From Penaeus vannamei (Eukaryota; Arthropoda; Malacostraca; Decapoda; Penaeidae): 64,000 nucleotides of DNA. Below are positions 1 through 15,299 of this stretch, piece by piece. Made by a program: the position numbers and the translations under genes. Under the pieces are notes generated by a model. It saw only the letters and a program-made list of their open reading frames with translations, had not been told where the DNA came from and did not search any database. Location: assembly GCF_042767895.1 (NCBI RefSeq), contig NC_091589.1, positions 19,331,712 to 19,395,711 on the forward strand. Reading direction: 5' to 3'. Position 1 is the stretch's first letter; every line of letters begins with the position of its first letter.

Positions 1-3000
1 GATGATAATAATAATCATAGAGTCCATTTATAATGAAATAAAGGCTAAATAAAAAAAAATCCCAGACGTCGAAAAAACGGCAAAATCTAGCGTATTACAG
101 CCATTTGAGAGAAAGGTAGAAAAAAAATCCTTTTTCACTTTTATATGATAATTATGATGATCTTAACATTAACTCAGGTGATGATGATTTTCATGATAAT
201 TCCTTTATTATTAACGATAATGATGATAATTATGATGATAATGACAATAATTATGATGACAATAAGAAAATGATAATTATAATGATAATTTTGATAATTA
301 CTGCAATAATAGCAATAATGAAATCTATTCTAATAATTTTCATACTAATAATGACAATAGAAATAACATAATTATTATTGCTATTATAATGAGTATTATT
401 GTTATTATTAATTCTAAAAATATCATTATTGTTTTTATCATTATAAAAATGGTTATAATGATGGAAATGACAGAAATAATTAGCATAATAATCATTATAA
501 CTGCAATGATGATAATGATAATAATGATAATCATGACGATAATGACTATAATGACAATAATCATATGAATAATGACAAAAAGGATGATAATGGTGATAAT
601 AATAAGCATACTGTCCATTTATAATGAAATAAAGGCTAAAATTAATAAAATCGAAAAAACGGCAAAATCAACCGTATTACAGCCTTTTGAGAGAAAGGTC
701 GAAAAAAAACTTTCTCGCTTTTAAATGATGATTTTGATTACTTTAACGTGAATTCAGGTAATTATATATGATTTTCATGATAATACCTTTATTATTAACA
801 ATAATGATGATAATTATGATGATAATGACAATAATAATGATGAGAATAATAATAAAATGATATTTATAATGATAATTTTCATTATAAAAATCGTTATGAG
901 GATAAAAATGACAGTAATAATTAGCATAATAATCATAATAACTGCAATAATGATTATGATAATAATGATAAATCATAACGATAATGACTATAATGATGAT
1001 AATCATAAGAATAATGACAGTAATGATGATAATGATAATAATAACCATAGAGTACATTTATGATGGAATAAAGACTAAAACTAATAAAATCTCCAAAGTC
1101 GAAAAAACGGCAAAATCTAGCGTATTGCAGCCTTTTGAGAGAAAGGTCGAAAAACCCGCTTTTTCACTTTTGAATGATAATAATGATGATTTTAACATTA
1201 ATTCAGGTAATTATGATGATTTTTCTATGATAATGCCTTTATTATTAACAATAATGATGATAATTATGATGATAATGACAATAACAATGATGATAATAAT
1301 AAAATGATAATCATATGGATAACTTTGATAATTACTGGAATAATAGCAAGAATTAACTCTATTCGATTAATTTTTATACTAATAATGACAATAGAAATAA
1401 TAATTATATCATTATTATTGTTATTATAATGAGTATTATTCTCATTATTATTTCTAAAATTATCATTTTTTGTTATCATTATAAAACTAGTTATAATGAT
1501 GGAAATGACAGTAATAATTAGCATAATAATAATTATGACTGCAATAATGATAATGATAAAGGCTAAAACTAATAAAATCCTAGAAGTCGAAAAAACGGCA
1601 AAATCTGCAGCCTTTTGAGAGAAAGGTCGAAAAAAAAACTTTTTCGCTTTTAAATGATAATTATGATGAATTTATCAGGAATTCAGGTAATTATGATGAT
1701 TTTCATGATAATGCCTTCATTATTAACAATGATGATAATTATGATGATAATGACATTAATAATGATGATAATAATAAAATGATAATTATAATGATAATTT
1801 TGATAATTACTGCAGTAATAGCAATAATTTACTCCATTCTAATAATTTTGATACTAATAATGACAATAGAAATAATAATAATATCATTATTATGGTTCTT
1901 ATAATAATTAATATTGTCATTATTATTTCTAAAATTATCAATATTGTTATTATTATTATAAACATAGTTATAATGCTGAAAATGAGAGTAATAATTAGCA
2001 TAATAATCGTTATGATGTCCATTTATGATGAAATAAAGGCTAAAACTAATAAAATCCCAAAACTCGAAAAAAAATACAAAATCTAGCGTATTTGAGAGAA
2101 AGGTCGAAAAAACCCTTTTCGCTTTTAAATGATAATTATGATTTTAACAATTATTCAGGTAATTATGATGATTTTCATGATAATACCTTTGTTATTAACA
2201 ATTATGCTGATAATTATGATGACAATGACAATAACAATGATGATAATAATAATAAATTCAGTATTATAATGATTATTTTGATAATTACTGAAATAATAGA
2301 TATAATGAACTCTATTCTAATAATTTTCATACCAATAATGATGATAGAAATAATAATAATATAATTATTATTGTGATGATAATGAGTATTATTGTCATTA
2401 TCATTTCTATAATTATCATTATTGTTATTATGAATATAAACATTGTTATAATGATGAAAATGATAGTAATAATTTGCATAATAATCATTATAACTGCAAT
2501 AATGATAATGATGATAATGATAATCATGACGATAATGACAATAATGATGATACTCTATTCTAATAATTTTCATACTAATAATGACAATAGAAATAATAAT
2601 AATATCATTATTATTGTTATCATAATGAGTATTATTGTCATTATTATTTCTAAAATTATCATTATTGTTATTATTATTATAAAAATATTTATAATGATGA
2701 AAATAACAGTAATAATTAGCATAATAATCATTATAACTCCAATAAAGATAATTATAATTATGATAATCATGACGATAATAACTATAATGATGATGATCAT
2801 GAGAATAATGACAATAATGATGATAATGATGATAATAATAATCATACAGTCCATTTATAATTAAATAAAGGCTAAAACTAATAAAATCCCCAAGGTCGAA
2901 AAAACGGTAAAATTCTAGGGTATTACAGAATTTTCAGAGATAGATCGAAAAAAAAAAATTTCGCTTTTAAATGATAATTATGATGATTTTAACATTAATT

Positions 3001-6000
3001 CAGGTAATTATGATGATTTTCATGATATGCCTTTATTATTAAAAATAATGATGATACTTATGATGATAATGACAATAATAATGATGATAATAAAAATAAA
3101 ATGATAATTATAATGATAATTTTAATAAGTACTTATATAATAGCAATAATTAACTCTATTCTAATAATTTTCATACTAATAATGACAATAGAAATAATAT
3201 CATTATTACTGTTATTATAATGATTATTATTGTCATTATTATTTCTAAAATTATTATTATTGTTATTATCATTATATAAATAGTTATAATGATAAAAATG
3301 ACAGTAACAATTAGCATAATCATCATTGAAACTGCAATAATGATAATGATAATAATGATAATCATGACGATAATGACTATAATGATGATAATCATAAGAA
3401 TAGTGACAGTAATTATAATAATAATCCTAGAGTACATTTATAATAAAATAAAGGCTAAAACTAATAAAATCCCAAAAGTCGAAAAAAACGGTAAAATCTA
3501 GCGTATTACAGCCTTTCGAGAGAAAGTTCGAAAACGATACTTTTCACTTTTAAATGATAATTATGATTTTAACATGAATTTAGGTAATTGTGATTATTTT
3601 CATGATAATGCCTTTATTATTAATAATAATGTTGATAATTATGATAATGTCAATAATAATGATAATAATAATAAAAAGAAAATTACAATGATAATTTTTA
3701 TAATCACTGCAATAATACCAATAATGAACTGAATTCTAATAATTTTCAAACCAATAATGACAATAGAAATAATCATATTATCATTATTATCGTTATGATA
3801 ATGAGTATTATTGTCATTATTATTTCTAAAATTATCATTTTTGTTATTATAATTATGAAATTATAATAATTACTGTAATAATAGCAATAATGAACTCTAT
3901 TCTAATAATTTTCAAACCAATAATGACAATAGAAATAATAATAATATCATTATTATTGTTATTATAATGAGTATTATTGTCATTATTATTTCTAAAATTA
4001 TCATTATTGTTATTATCATTATAAAAAAGTTATAATGATGAAAATGAGAGTAATAATTAACATAATAATCATTATAACTGCAATAATGATAATGATAATA
4101 ATGATAATCATGACGATAATGGCTATTAGGATGACAATCATAAGAATAATGACAATAATGATGATAATAATAATAATCATAGAGTCCATTTATAATGAAA
4201 TAAAGGCTAAAACTAATAAAATCCCAAAAGTCGAAACAACGGCAAAATCTAGTGTATTACAGCCTCTTGAATGAAAGGTAAAAAAAAAACTTTTTCGCTT
4301 TTAAATAATAATTTTGATGATTTTAACATTAATTCAGGTAATTAAGATGATTTTCATGATAATTCCTTTATTATAAACAATAATGACGATAATTATGATG
4401 ATAATGACAATAATGATGATGATGATGATGATAAAATGATAATTATAATGATAAGTTTGATAATTACTGCAATAATAGCAATAATGAACTCTATTCTAAT
4501 AATTTTCATACCAATAATGACAATAGTAATAATAATAATGTCTTTATTATTTTTATTATAATGAGTATTATTGTCATTATTATTTCTAAAATCATCATTA
4601 TTGTTATTATCATTATAAAAATAGTTATAATGATAAAAATGACAGTATTAATTAGTATAATAATTATTATAACTGCAATAATGATAATGATGATAATGAT
4701 AATCATGACGATAATTACTATAATGATGATAATCATAAGAATAATGACAGTAATGATGATAATGATGATAATAATAATCATAGAGTCCATTTATAATGAA
4801 ATAAAAGCTAAAAATAATAAAAACCTAGAAGTCGAAAGAAAGTTAAAAAAAAAACGCTTTTTCGCTTTTAAATGATAATTATGATGATTTTAACATTAAT
4901 TCAGGTAATTATGATGATTTTCATGATGATCCCTTCAATATTAACAATAATGATGATACTTATTATGATAATGACAATAATAATGATGATAATAATAATA
5001 AAAGGATAATTATATTGATAATTTTGATAATTACTGCAATAATAGCAATAATATACTCTATTCTAATAATATTCATACTGATAATGACAATAGAAAAATA
5101 AAAATATTATTATTGTTATTATAATGAGTATTATTGTCATTGTTATCTTTAAAATTATCATTATTGTTATTATCATTATAAAAATAGTTATAATGATGAA
5201 AATGAGAGTAATAATTAGCATAATAATTATAACTGCAATAATGATAATGATGATAATGATAATCATAACGATAATGACAATAATGATGATAATCATAAGA
5301 ATAATGACAGAAATGATGATAATAATAATAATAATCTAGCACATTTCAGCCTTTTGAGAGAAAAGTCGAAAAAAAAACTTTTACGCTTTGAAATGATAAT
5401 TTTGATAATTTTAACATTAATTCATGTAATTATGATGATTTTCATGATAAATCCTTTCTTATTAATAATAATGATGATAATTTTGATGATAATGACAATA
5501 ATATTGGTGATAATTATAATAAAATGAGAATTATAATGATAATTTTGATAATTACTGCAATAATATCAATAATGAACTCTATTCTAATAATTTTCATAAT
5601 TAATAATGACAATAGAAATAATAATTATATCATTATTATTGTCATTATAATGAGTATTTTTGTCATTATTAATTCTAAAATTATCATTATTGTTATTATC
5701 ATTATAAAATAGTTATAATGATGAGAATAATAATAGCATAATAATCATAATAACTGCAATAATGATAATGATAATAATGATAATCATGACGATCATGACT
5801 ATAATGATGATAATCATAAGAATAATGACAAAAATGATGATAATGTTGATAATAATATTCATAGAGTCCATTTATAATGAAATAAAGGCTAAAATTAATA
5901 AAATCCCCACAGTCGAAAAAGCGGCAAAATCTAGCATATTTCAGCCTTTTTAGAGAAAGGTCGAAAAAAAAACTTTCTCGCTTTTAAATGATAATTATGA

Positions 6001-9000
6001 TTATTTTAATGTGAATTCAGGCAATTATGAAGATTTTCATGATAATGCCTTTATTAATAAGAATAATGATGATAATTATGATGATAATGATAATAATAAT
6101 GATGATAATAATAATAAAATAATTATAATGATAATTTTAATTCAATAATTGCAATCATGAACTCTATTCTAATAATTTTCATACTAATAATGACAATAGA
6201 AATAATAGTATCATTATTATTGTTATTATAATGAGTATTATTGTCATTATTATTTCTAGAATTATCATTATTGTTATTATAATTATAAATATAGTTATAA
6301 TGATGAAAATGAGATGAATAGTTAGCATAATAATCATTATAACTGCAATAATGCTAATGATAATTAATTCTATTCTAATAATTTTCATACCAATAATGAA
6401 AATAGATATAATAAAATCATTATTATTGATATTATAATCAGTATTATTGTCATTATTATTACTAAAATTAACATTATTGTTTTTATCATTACAAAAATAA
6501 TCATTATAACTGTATTAATGATAGTGATAATAATGATAATAATGACGATAATGACTATAATGAAGATAATCATAAGAATAATGACAATAATGATGATAAT
6601 ATGGTCCTTCATTATGAAATAAAGGCTAAAACTAATAAAATCACCAAAGTCGAAAAAACGGCAAAATCTAGGGTATTACAGCCTTCTGAGGCAAAGGTTG
6701 AAAAAACCCTTTTTCTCTTTTAAATGACATTTATGATGATTTTAACATAAATTCAAGTAATTATGATGATTTTCATGCTAATGCCTTTATCATTAAAAAT
6801 AATGATGATAATTATGATGATAATGATAATAATGATGATGATAATAATAATAAAATTATAATTATAGAGATAAATTTGATGATTACTGCAATAATAGCAA
6901 TAATGAACTCTATTCTAATAATTTTCATACTAATAATGACAATAGAAATAATAACAATAACAATAATAATATCTTTATTATTGATATTATAATGAGTATT
7001 ATTGTCATTATTATTTCTAACATTATCATTATTGTTATTATTATTATAAAAATAGTTATAATTATGAAAATGACCGTAATAATTAGCATAATAATCATTT
7101 TAACTGCAATAATAATAATGATAATAATGATAATCATGATGATCATGAGTAATGATGATGATCATAAGAATAACGACAATAATGATGATAAGAATGATAG
7201 TAATCATAAAGTCAAATTATAATGAAATAAAGGATAAAACTAATAAAATCCGAAAAGTCGTAAAAACGGCAAAATCTAGGGTATTACATCCTTTTGAGAG
7301 AAAGGTCGAAAAAAAAATCGCATTTAATTGACAATTATAATGATTTTAACATCAATTCAGGTAATTATTATGATTTTCATGATAATGCATTTATCATTAA
7401 CAATAATAATGATAATTATGAAGGTAATGACAATAATAATGATGATAATAATAATAAAATGATAATTATAATGAAATTTTCGATAATTACTGCAATAATA
7501 GTAATAATTACCTCTATTCTAATAATTTTCATACCAATAATGACAATAGAAATAATAATAATATCATTATTATTGGTATTATAATGAGTATTATTGTCAT
7601 TGTTATTTCTAAAATTATCATTATTGTTATTATCATTATAAAAATAGCTATATTGATAAAAATGACAGTAATAATTAGCATAATAATCATTATAACAGCA
7701 ATAATATTAATGATGATAATGATAATCATGACGATAATGAATATAATGATGACAATCATAAGAATAATGACAGTAATGATGAGAATGATGATAATAATAG
7801 TCATAGAGACCATTTATAACGAAAAAAGGCTAAAGGTAATAAAATCCCCAAAGTCGAAAAAACGGCAAAATCTAGGGTATTACATCCTTTTGAGAGAAAG
7901 GTCGAAAAACCCTTCTAAATAATAGTAATGATGATTTTAACACTAATTCAGGTTATTATGAGGATTTTCATAATAATGCCCTTATCATTAACAATAATGA
8001 TGATAATTATGATGATAATTACTAATAATTATGATAATAATAATAAAATGATAATTATAATGATGATTTTGATAATTACTGCAATAATAGCAATAGTTAA
8101 TATTCTAATAATTTTCATACTAATAATGACAATATAAATAATAATAATATAATTATTATTGTTATGATAATGAGTATTATTGTCATTATTATTTCTAAAA
8201 TTATCATTATTGTTATTATCATTATAAAAATAGCTATAATGATAAAGATAACAGTAATACTTAGCATAATAATCATTATAACTGCAATAATGATAATAAT
8301 AATGATAATCATGTCGATAATGACTATAATGATGATAATCATAAGAATCATGACAATAATTATGATAATGATGATAATAATAATAGAGTCCATTTATAGT
8401 GAAATGAAGGCTAAAACTAATAAAACCCCAAAACTCGAAAAAAAGGCAAAATATAGCGTATTACAGCCTTTTCAGAGAAAGGTGTAAAAAAAAACTTTTT
8501 CGCTTTTTAATGATAATTATGATGAATTTAACATTAATTCAGGTAATTATGATGATTTTCATGATAGTGCCTTCATTATTAACAATAATGATGATAATTA
8601 TTATTATGATGACAATAAAAAATATGATAATATTAATAAAAGGATAAATATAATGATAATTTTCATAATTACTGCAATAATATCAATAGTTAACTCTATT
8701 CTAATAATTTTCATACTAATAATGACAATAGAAATAATAATAATATCAATCTTATTGTTATTATAACGAGTATTATTGTCATTATTATTTCTAAAATTAT
8801 CATTATTGTTATTATCATTATAGAAATAGTTATAATGATGAAATGGACAGTTATAATTAAGTTAATAATAATTTTACCTGCAATAATGTTAATGATAATA
8901 ATTATAATTATGACAATAATGACTATAAGGATGATAATCAAAAGAATAATGACAATAAGGATGATAATGATGATAATAATAATCATAGAGTCAATTCATA

Positions 9001-9435
9001 TTGAAATAAAGGCTAAAAATTCGAAATAACAGCAAAATATAGCGTATTACTGCCATTTGATAGAAAGTTCGAAAAACCCCCTTTTTTTGCATTTAAATGA
9101 TAATTATGATGATTTTAACATCAATTCAGATTATGATGATTTTCATGATAATTCCTTTATTATTAACAATAATGATGATATTTAAGATGTTAATGACAAT
9201 AATAATGATGATAATATTAATAAAATGAACATATTTATGATAATTTTAGAATTACTGCAATAATAGCAATAATGTACTGTATTCTAATAATTTTCATGCT
9301 AATAATGGAAATAAAAATAATAAAAATATCAATATTATTGTTATTATAATGAGTATTATTGTCATTATTAGCTCTAAAATTATCATTTTTGTTATTATCA
9401 TTATAAAAATAGGTATAATGATGGAAATGACAGTA
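1..9435 (+). repeat. Family A satellite array, block 1
   Basis: Tandem, diverged monomers of about 450-830 bp (mostly near 590). Each has one conserved module followed by degenerate AAT/GAT/ATT triplets. The GTCGAAAAAACGGC part of the module lies near 69, 652, 1099, 1589, 2065, 2896, 3479, 4232, 4833 (partly deleted), 5335 (truncated), 5914, 6650, 7257, 7854, 8434 and 9018. Copies differ by many substitutions and by indels, often in steps of three, so this part of the array is old or mutates by slippage. Other shared landmarks in order are TAATTCAGGTAATTATGATG, TTACTGCAATAATAGCAATA, CTCTATTCTAATAATTTTCA and AAAATAGTTATAATGATG. The array starts before the window. No gene, RNA gene or mobile element is visible inside it. 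Confidence 0.95.
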
Positions 9436-9458
9436 CGTACGCAGCCGTACACAACAAC
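9436..9458. other. Orientation-switch junction with non-satellite filler
   Basis: The + array stops inside a monomer after GATGGAAATGACAGTA. About 23 bp follow that do not belong to the satellite (they contain GTACG...CGTAC arms around GCAG). The array then resumes in the opposite orientation with AATAATACTCATTATCATAA. The two arms do not restart at mirror positions of the monomer, so this is an inversion breakpoint with filler, not a perfect palindrome centre. Confidence 0.8.
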
Positions 9459-12400
9459 AATAATACTCATTATCATAACAATAATGATATTATTTTTTCT
9501 ATTGTCATTATTAGTATGAAAATTATTAGAATAGAGTACATTATTGTTATTATTGCAGTAATTATCAAAATTTTCATTATAATTCTCATTTTATTATTAT
9601 CATCATTATTATTGTCATTATCATCATAATTATCAACATTATTTTTAATAATAAAGAAATTATCATGAAAATCATCATAATTATCACTTAAAAGCGAAAA
9701 AGGGATTTTTTCGACCTTTCTATCATAAGGCTGTAATAAGCTAGATTTTGCCGTTTTTTTCGACTTTTGGGATTTTATTAGTTTTCGCCTTTATTTCATT
9801 ATAAATGGACTCTATGATTATTATTATCATTATCATCATTATTGTCATTATTCTTATGATTATCATCATTATAGTCATTATCGCCATGATTATCAATATC
9901 ATTATTGCAATAATAATGATTATTATGCTAATTATTCCTGTCATTTTCATCATTATAACTAATTTTATAATGATAATCAGAATAATGATAATTTTAGAAA
10001 TAATAACAATCATTCTCATTATAATAACAATAATAATGTTATAATTATTATTTCTATTGTCATTATTATTATAAAAATTATTAGAATATAGTTCATTATT
10101 GCTATTATTGCAGTAATTATCAAAATTATTATAATTATCATTTTATTATCATTATCATCATAAGTATCATCATTATTGTTAATAATAAAGGAATTATCAT
10201 GAAAATCATCATAATTACCCGAACTAATGTTAAAATCATAATTACCCTTTAAAAGCGAAAAAGCGGGTTTTTCAGTCGTTCTCTCAGAAGGCTGTAATAC
10301 GGTAGATGTTGACGTTTTTTTTTACTTTGGGGATATTATTAGTTTTACCTTTTATTTCATTGTAAATGGACTCTATGATTATTATTATCATCATCATCAA
10401 TTTTGTCATTAATCTTATTATTATCATATTATAGTCATTATTGTCATAATTATCATTATCATCATTATTATTGCAGTTATAATGATTATTATGTTAATTA
10501 TTAGTCATTTTCATTATAATTGATTCTATAATGATAACAATAATGATGGTTTTAGAAATAATAATGACAATAATACTTATGATAACAATAATAATGATAT
10601 TATTTCTATTGCCATTATAAGTATGAAAATTATTAGAATAGAGTTACTTATTGCTATTATTGCAGTAATTATCAAAATTATCATTATAATGATCATTTTA
10701 CTATTATCATCATTATTATTGTCATTATCATCATAATTATCATCATTATTGTTAATAATAAAGGCATTATTATGAAAATCATCATAATTACCTGAATTGA
10801 TGTTAAAATCATAATAATTACCATTTAATAGCGAAAAAGGTTTTTTTTCGACCTTTCTCTCATAAGGCTGTAATACCCTAGATTTAGCCTTTTTTCGACT
10901 TTTGGGATCTTATTAGTTTAAGCCTTTATTTCATAATAAATGGACTCTATGATTATTATTATCACCATTATCATCATTATTGTCATTATTCTTATGATTA
11001 TCATCATTATAGTCATTATCGTCATGATTATCATTATTATCATTATCATTATTGCAGTTATAATGATAATTAACTTAATTATTACGGTCATTTTCATCAT
11101 TATAACTATTTTTATAATGATAATATATATAACGATAATTTTAGAAATAATAATGACAACAATACTCATTATAGTAACAATAATAATGATATTATTATTA
11201 TTTATTTTGTCATTATTTGTATGAAAAGTATTAGAATAGAGTAAATTATTGCTATTCTTGCAGTAATTATCAAAATTATCATTATAATTATGATTTTATT
11301 ATTATTATCATTATTATTGTCATTATCATAATAATTATCATCATTATTGTTAATAATGAAGGCATTATCATGAAAATCATAATAAATTCCTGAAATAATG
11401 TTAAAATCATCATAATTTCCTGAAATAATGTTAAAATCATAATAATTATCCTTTAAAAGCAAAAAAGTTTTTTTTCGACCTTTCTCACAAAGCCTGTAAT
11501 GCGCTAGATTTTGTCGTTTTTTTCGGGATTTGATTAGTTTTAGCCTTTATTTCATTATAAATGGACTCTATGATTATTATTATCATTATCATCCTTATTG
11601 TCATTATTCCTATGATTATTATCATTATTGTCATTATCGTCATGATTATCATTATTATCATTATCATTATTGCAGTTTTGATGATTATTATTATTCATTA
11701 AAACTATTTTTATAATGATAATAACAATAATGACAATTTTGGAAATAATAATGACAATAATACTCATTATAATAACAATAATAATATTACTATTATTTCT
11801 ATTGTCATTATTAGTATGAAAATTATTAGAATAGAGTTCATTATTTCTATTTTTTTCAGTAATTATCAAAATTATCATTATAATTCTCATTTTATGATTA
11901 TCATCATTATTATTGTCATTATCATCATAGTTATCATCATTACTGTTAATAATAAAGGAATTATCATGAAAATCATCATAATTATCATTTAAAAGCGAAA
12001 AAGTTTTTTTGACCTTTCTCTCAAAAGGCTGTAATACGTTAGATTTTGCGGGTTTTTTTTTCGACTTTTGGGATTTTATTAGTTTTAGCCTTTATTTTAT
12101 TATAAATGGACTGTATTATTATTATTATCATCATCATTATTACAATTATTCATATGATTATCACCATTATTGTCATTATCGTCATGATAATCATTATCAT
12201 TACCATTATTTCAGTTATAATGATTATTATGTTAATTATTACTGTCATTTTCATCATTATATCTGTTTTTATAATGATAGTAACAATAATGATAATTTTA
12301 GAAATAATAATGACAATAATAGTCATTATAATAACAATAATAATGATATTATTATTATTTCTATCGTCATTATTAGTATGAAAATTATTAGATTAGAGTT

Positions 12401-13973
12401 CATTATTGCTATTATTGCGGTAATTATCAAAATTCTCATTATAATTATCAATTTATTATAATCATCATTACTATTGTCATTATCGTCATAATTTTCATCA
12501 TTATTGTTCATAATAATGGAATTATCATGAAAATCATCGTAATTACCTGAATTAATGTTAAAATCATGATTATCATTTAAAAATGAAAATGGGAGTTTTT
12601 CGACCTTTCAAAAGGCTGTAATACGCTAGTTTATGCGTTTTTCGACTTTGGTGATTTTATTAGTTTTAGCCTTTATTTCATTGTAAATGGACTCTGGGAT
12701 TATTATTATCATCATTATCATCATTATTGTTATTATTCTTATGATTATCTTCATTATAGTCATTATTTTCATGGTTATCATTATTATCATTATTGCAGTT
12801 ATAATGATTATTATGCTAATCATTACTGTCATTTTCATCATTATAATTATTTTTATAATGATAACAATAATGATAATTTTACAAATAATAATGACAATAT
12901 TACTCATTATAATAACAATAATAATGATATTGTTATTTTTTCTATTCTTTATTAGTATGAAAATTATGAGAATATAGTTACTTATTGCTATTATTACAGT
13001 AATTATCAAAATTATCATTACAATTATCATTTTATTATTATTATCATTATTGTTATTATCATAATTATCAACATTATTGTTAATAATAAAGGAATTATCA
13101 TGAAAAACATCATAATTATCATTTAAAAGCGAAAAAGTTTCGACTTTTCTCTCAGAAGGTTGTAATACGCTAGATTTTGCCGTTTTTTCGATTTTTGGGA
13201 TGGTATTGCTTTTAGCATTTATTTCACTATAAATGGACTCTATGATCATTATTATCATAATTATCATTATTGTCATTATTCCTATGATTATCATCATTAT
13301 AGTCATTATCGTCATGTTTATCATTATCATTATCATTATTGCAGTTATAATGATTATTATGCTAATAATTACTCTCATTTTCATCATTATAACTTTTTTA
13401 TAATGATAATAACAATAATGATAATTTTAGAAATAATAATTACAATAATACTCATTATAATAACAATAATAATGATATAATTATTATTACTATTGTCATT
13501 ATTAGTATGAAAATTATTAGAATAGAGTTCATTATTGTAATTATTGTAGTAATTATCAAAATTATTATAATTCTCATTTTATTATTATCATAATTATTAT
13601 TGTCATTATCATCATAATTATCATCATTATTGTAAATAATAAAAGAATTATCATGATAATCATCATAATTACCTGAATTAATGTTAAAATCATAATCATA
13701 ATTTAAATTGTATTAGTTTTAGGCTTTATTTCATTATAAATGGACGTTATGATTATCATTATCAACATCATTGTCATTATTCATATGATTATCATCATTA
13801 TAATCATTATCGTCATGATTATCATTATTATCATTATCATTATTGCAGTTATAATGAATATTATACTAATTATTACGGCCATTTTAATCATTATAATTAT
13901 TTTAATAATGGTAATAACAATAATGATAATTTTAGAAATATTAATGACAATAATAATCACTATAATAACAATT
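9459..13973 (-). repeat. Family A satellite array, block 2 (inverted)
   Basis: The same monomer is read on the - strand: GCCTTTATTTCATTATAAAT, the complement of the module, recurs. Modules lie near 9750, 10310, 10885, 11510, 12050, 12640 and 13190. A last copy near 13715 has lost its GTCGAAAAAACGGC...GAAAGGTCG core. The array ends abruptly at about 13973, inside the triplet part of a monomer, where the non-satellite island begins. No other feature is seen. Confidence 0.93.
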
Positions 13974-14936
13974 ATAGAAGGACAGAGTTGAATGTATGTT
14001 AGTTGTGGTGATAATGTGAACTTGGTTATTTTTATAACCATAAACGTAATATTTACCAAGACTCACTACTTGTATAGCGTTGAAGTCGCCAAACTAAAAT
14101 AGCTATTTATTTATTTTTAAACCTAATTATTGTTGATATGTTTTGGCCGACGTGCACAGTTTTAAGACAACTGTTTATTATCGGGTTTTCTCCGTATCCT
14201 TTCCTTATTTATCTCTTTCTAATGTTCGTCCCTCTTGTCGACGTCTCCAAATTGTCGCGATAACCACCGAAGGAGGTGACGGTCGTTGCCGAGCTTCTTT
14301 TTTGTTTTTCCCCTTCCCTCTCTCGTCTCGGTTGTTTGGATTGTCGAACTATCGGCTTGGTTTTCAGACACTTCATTTGCTTATTTTCTTCTTTCGTGCC
14401 ATGCCTGGGGCTTGGCCTGTGGGTTTCTTTCGGTATATATATACTAGTGGTTGAGGAAAGGAGAATAACTTCGGTCCTGACCTCTGTCCCGCACTTTGGT
14501 CCTTCGCGTTTGTAATTTTACCTGTGTTATGCTCTCGCTCGGATTTACCCTGGGATATACTTCGCGCACGGATTTACCAGGATTGCTGAGTATCTCTTCA
14601 AGCTAAGTGACACGGTTGTGTGTAGGAGACGACTGGTCTCTTTTGGACTTTAGCGTGACATGCTGAATTATTATCTGCAGGGTGCAATCTTTCATGAAGT
14701 CCCATAACATTTTTGTGTATTTCCCAGTGTTTGAGAGCATTAGGACCAAGTGATTTAGAGGACACTGCTTGAGGATCCGTACCTCCAGTGTATTCAATTT
14801 TACAACTAAGTTATTACTTAGTTTCTTTTCATTCTTGCCTGAGGATCCGTACCTCCGGGAATAAAGATCTTTATCAGTACCTTTACGTACTTTATCGTTG
14901 ATTGTTTTGTTTCGCTTAATGCGTGTTTGTTGATTT

Positions 14937-14964
14937 CTGCTTGATCTTGTGGGTGATCAAGCAG
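14937..14964. other. Hairpin 1 of a three-copy set
   Basis: Perfect 10-bp inverted repeat: CTGCTTGATC (14937-14946) and GATCAAGCAG (14955-14964), with an 8-nt loop. The family of related hairpins is continued at 15185-15212 and 15300-15327. Confidence 0.8.
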
Positions 14965-15184
14965 CCCTTTGTGATTGTCCCTCCAGTGTGACTCTCCCTT
15001 TTTATGACTTAATACTTCGTTTTATTTCGTTCGTACTTGAGGATTCATATCTCCTGTACATTTATTTTACAACCAAGTTAATTCATGTTTCTTTCGTCCC
15101 TGCTTGAGGATTCGTACCTCCGGGGATAAAGATCTTTATCAAAATCTTTTTCCGTAATTGTTTGATATAGGTTTCTGTTGATCT

Positions 15185-15212
15185 CTGCCTGACCTTGTTG
15201 GTGATCAGGCAG
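15185..15212. other. Hairpin 2 of a three-copy set
   Basis: CTGCCTGACC (15185-15194) pairs with GATCAGGCAG (15203-15212), with one mismatch near the loop. Compared with hairpin 1, the fifth base pair has changed from T-A to C-G on both arms, so pairing is kept by a double substitution. Confidence 0.75.
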
Positions 15213-15299
15213 ACTTTGGTGATCCGTATCTCCTGATAAAGAGCCCTTATCACATGATACGTGATTTTTGTTATTGTCGTTGGTTGTTTCGGCTGACTC

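Noticed and set aside
14143..14515. Two overlapping frames of 103 and 79 codons in the island
   Set aside because: The longer does not start with ATG, both are short, and neither shows a domain or codon pattern. They are likely chance.
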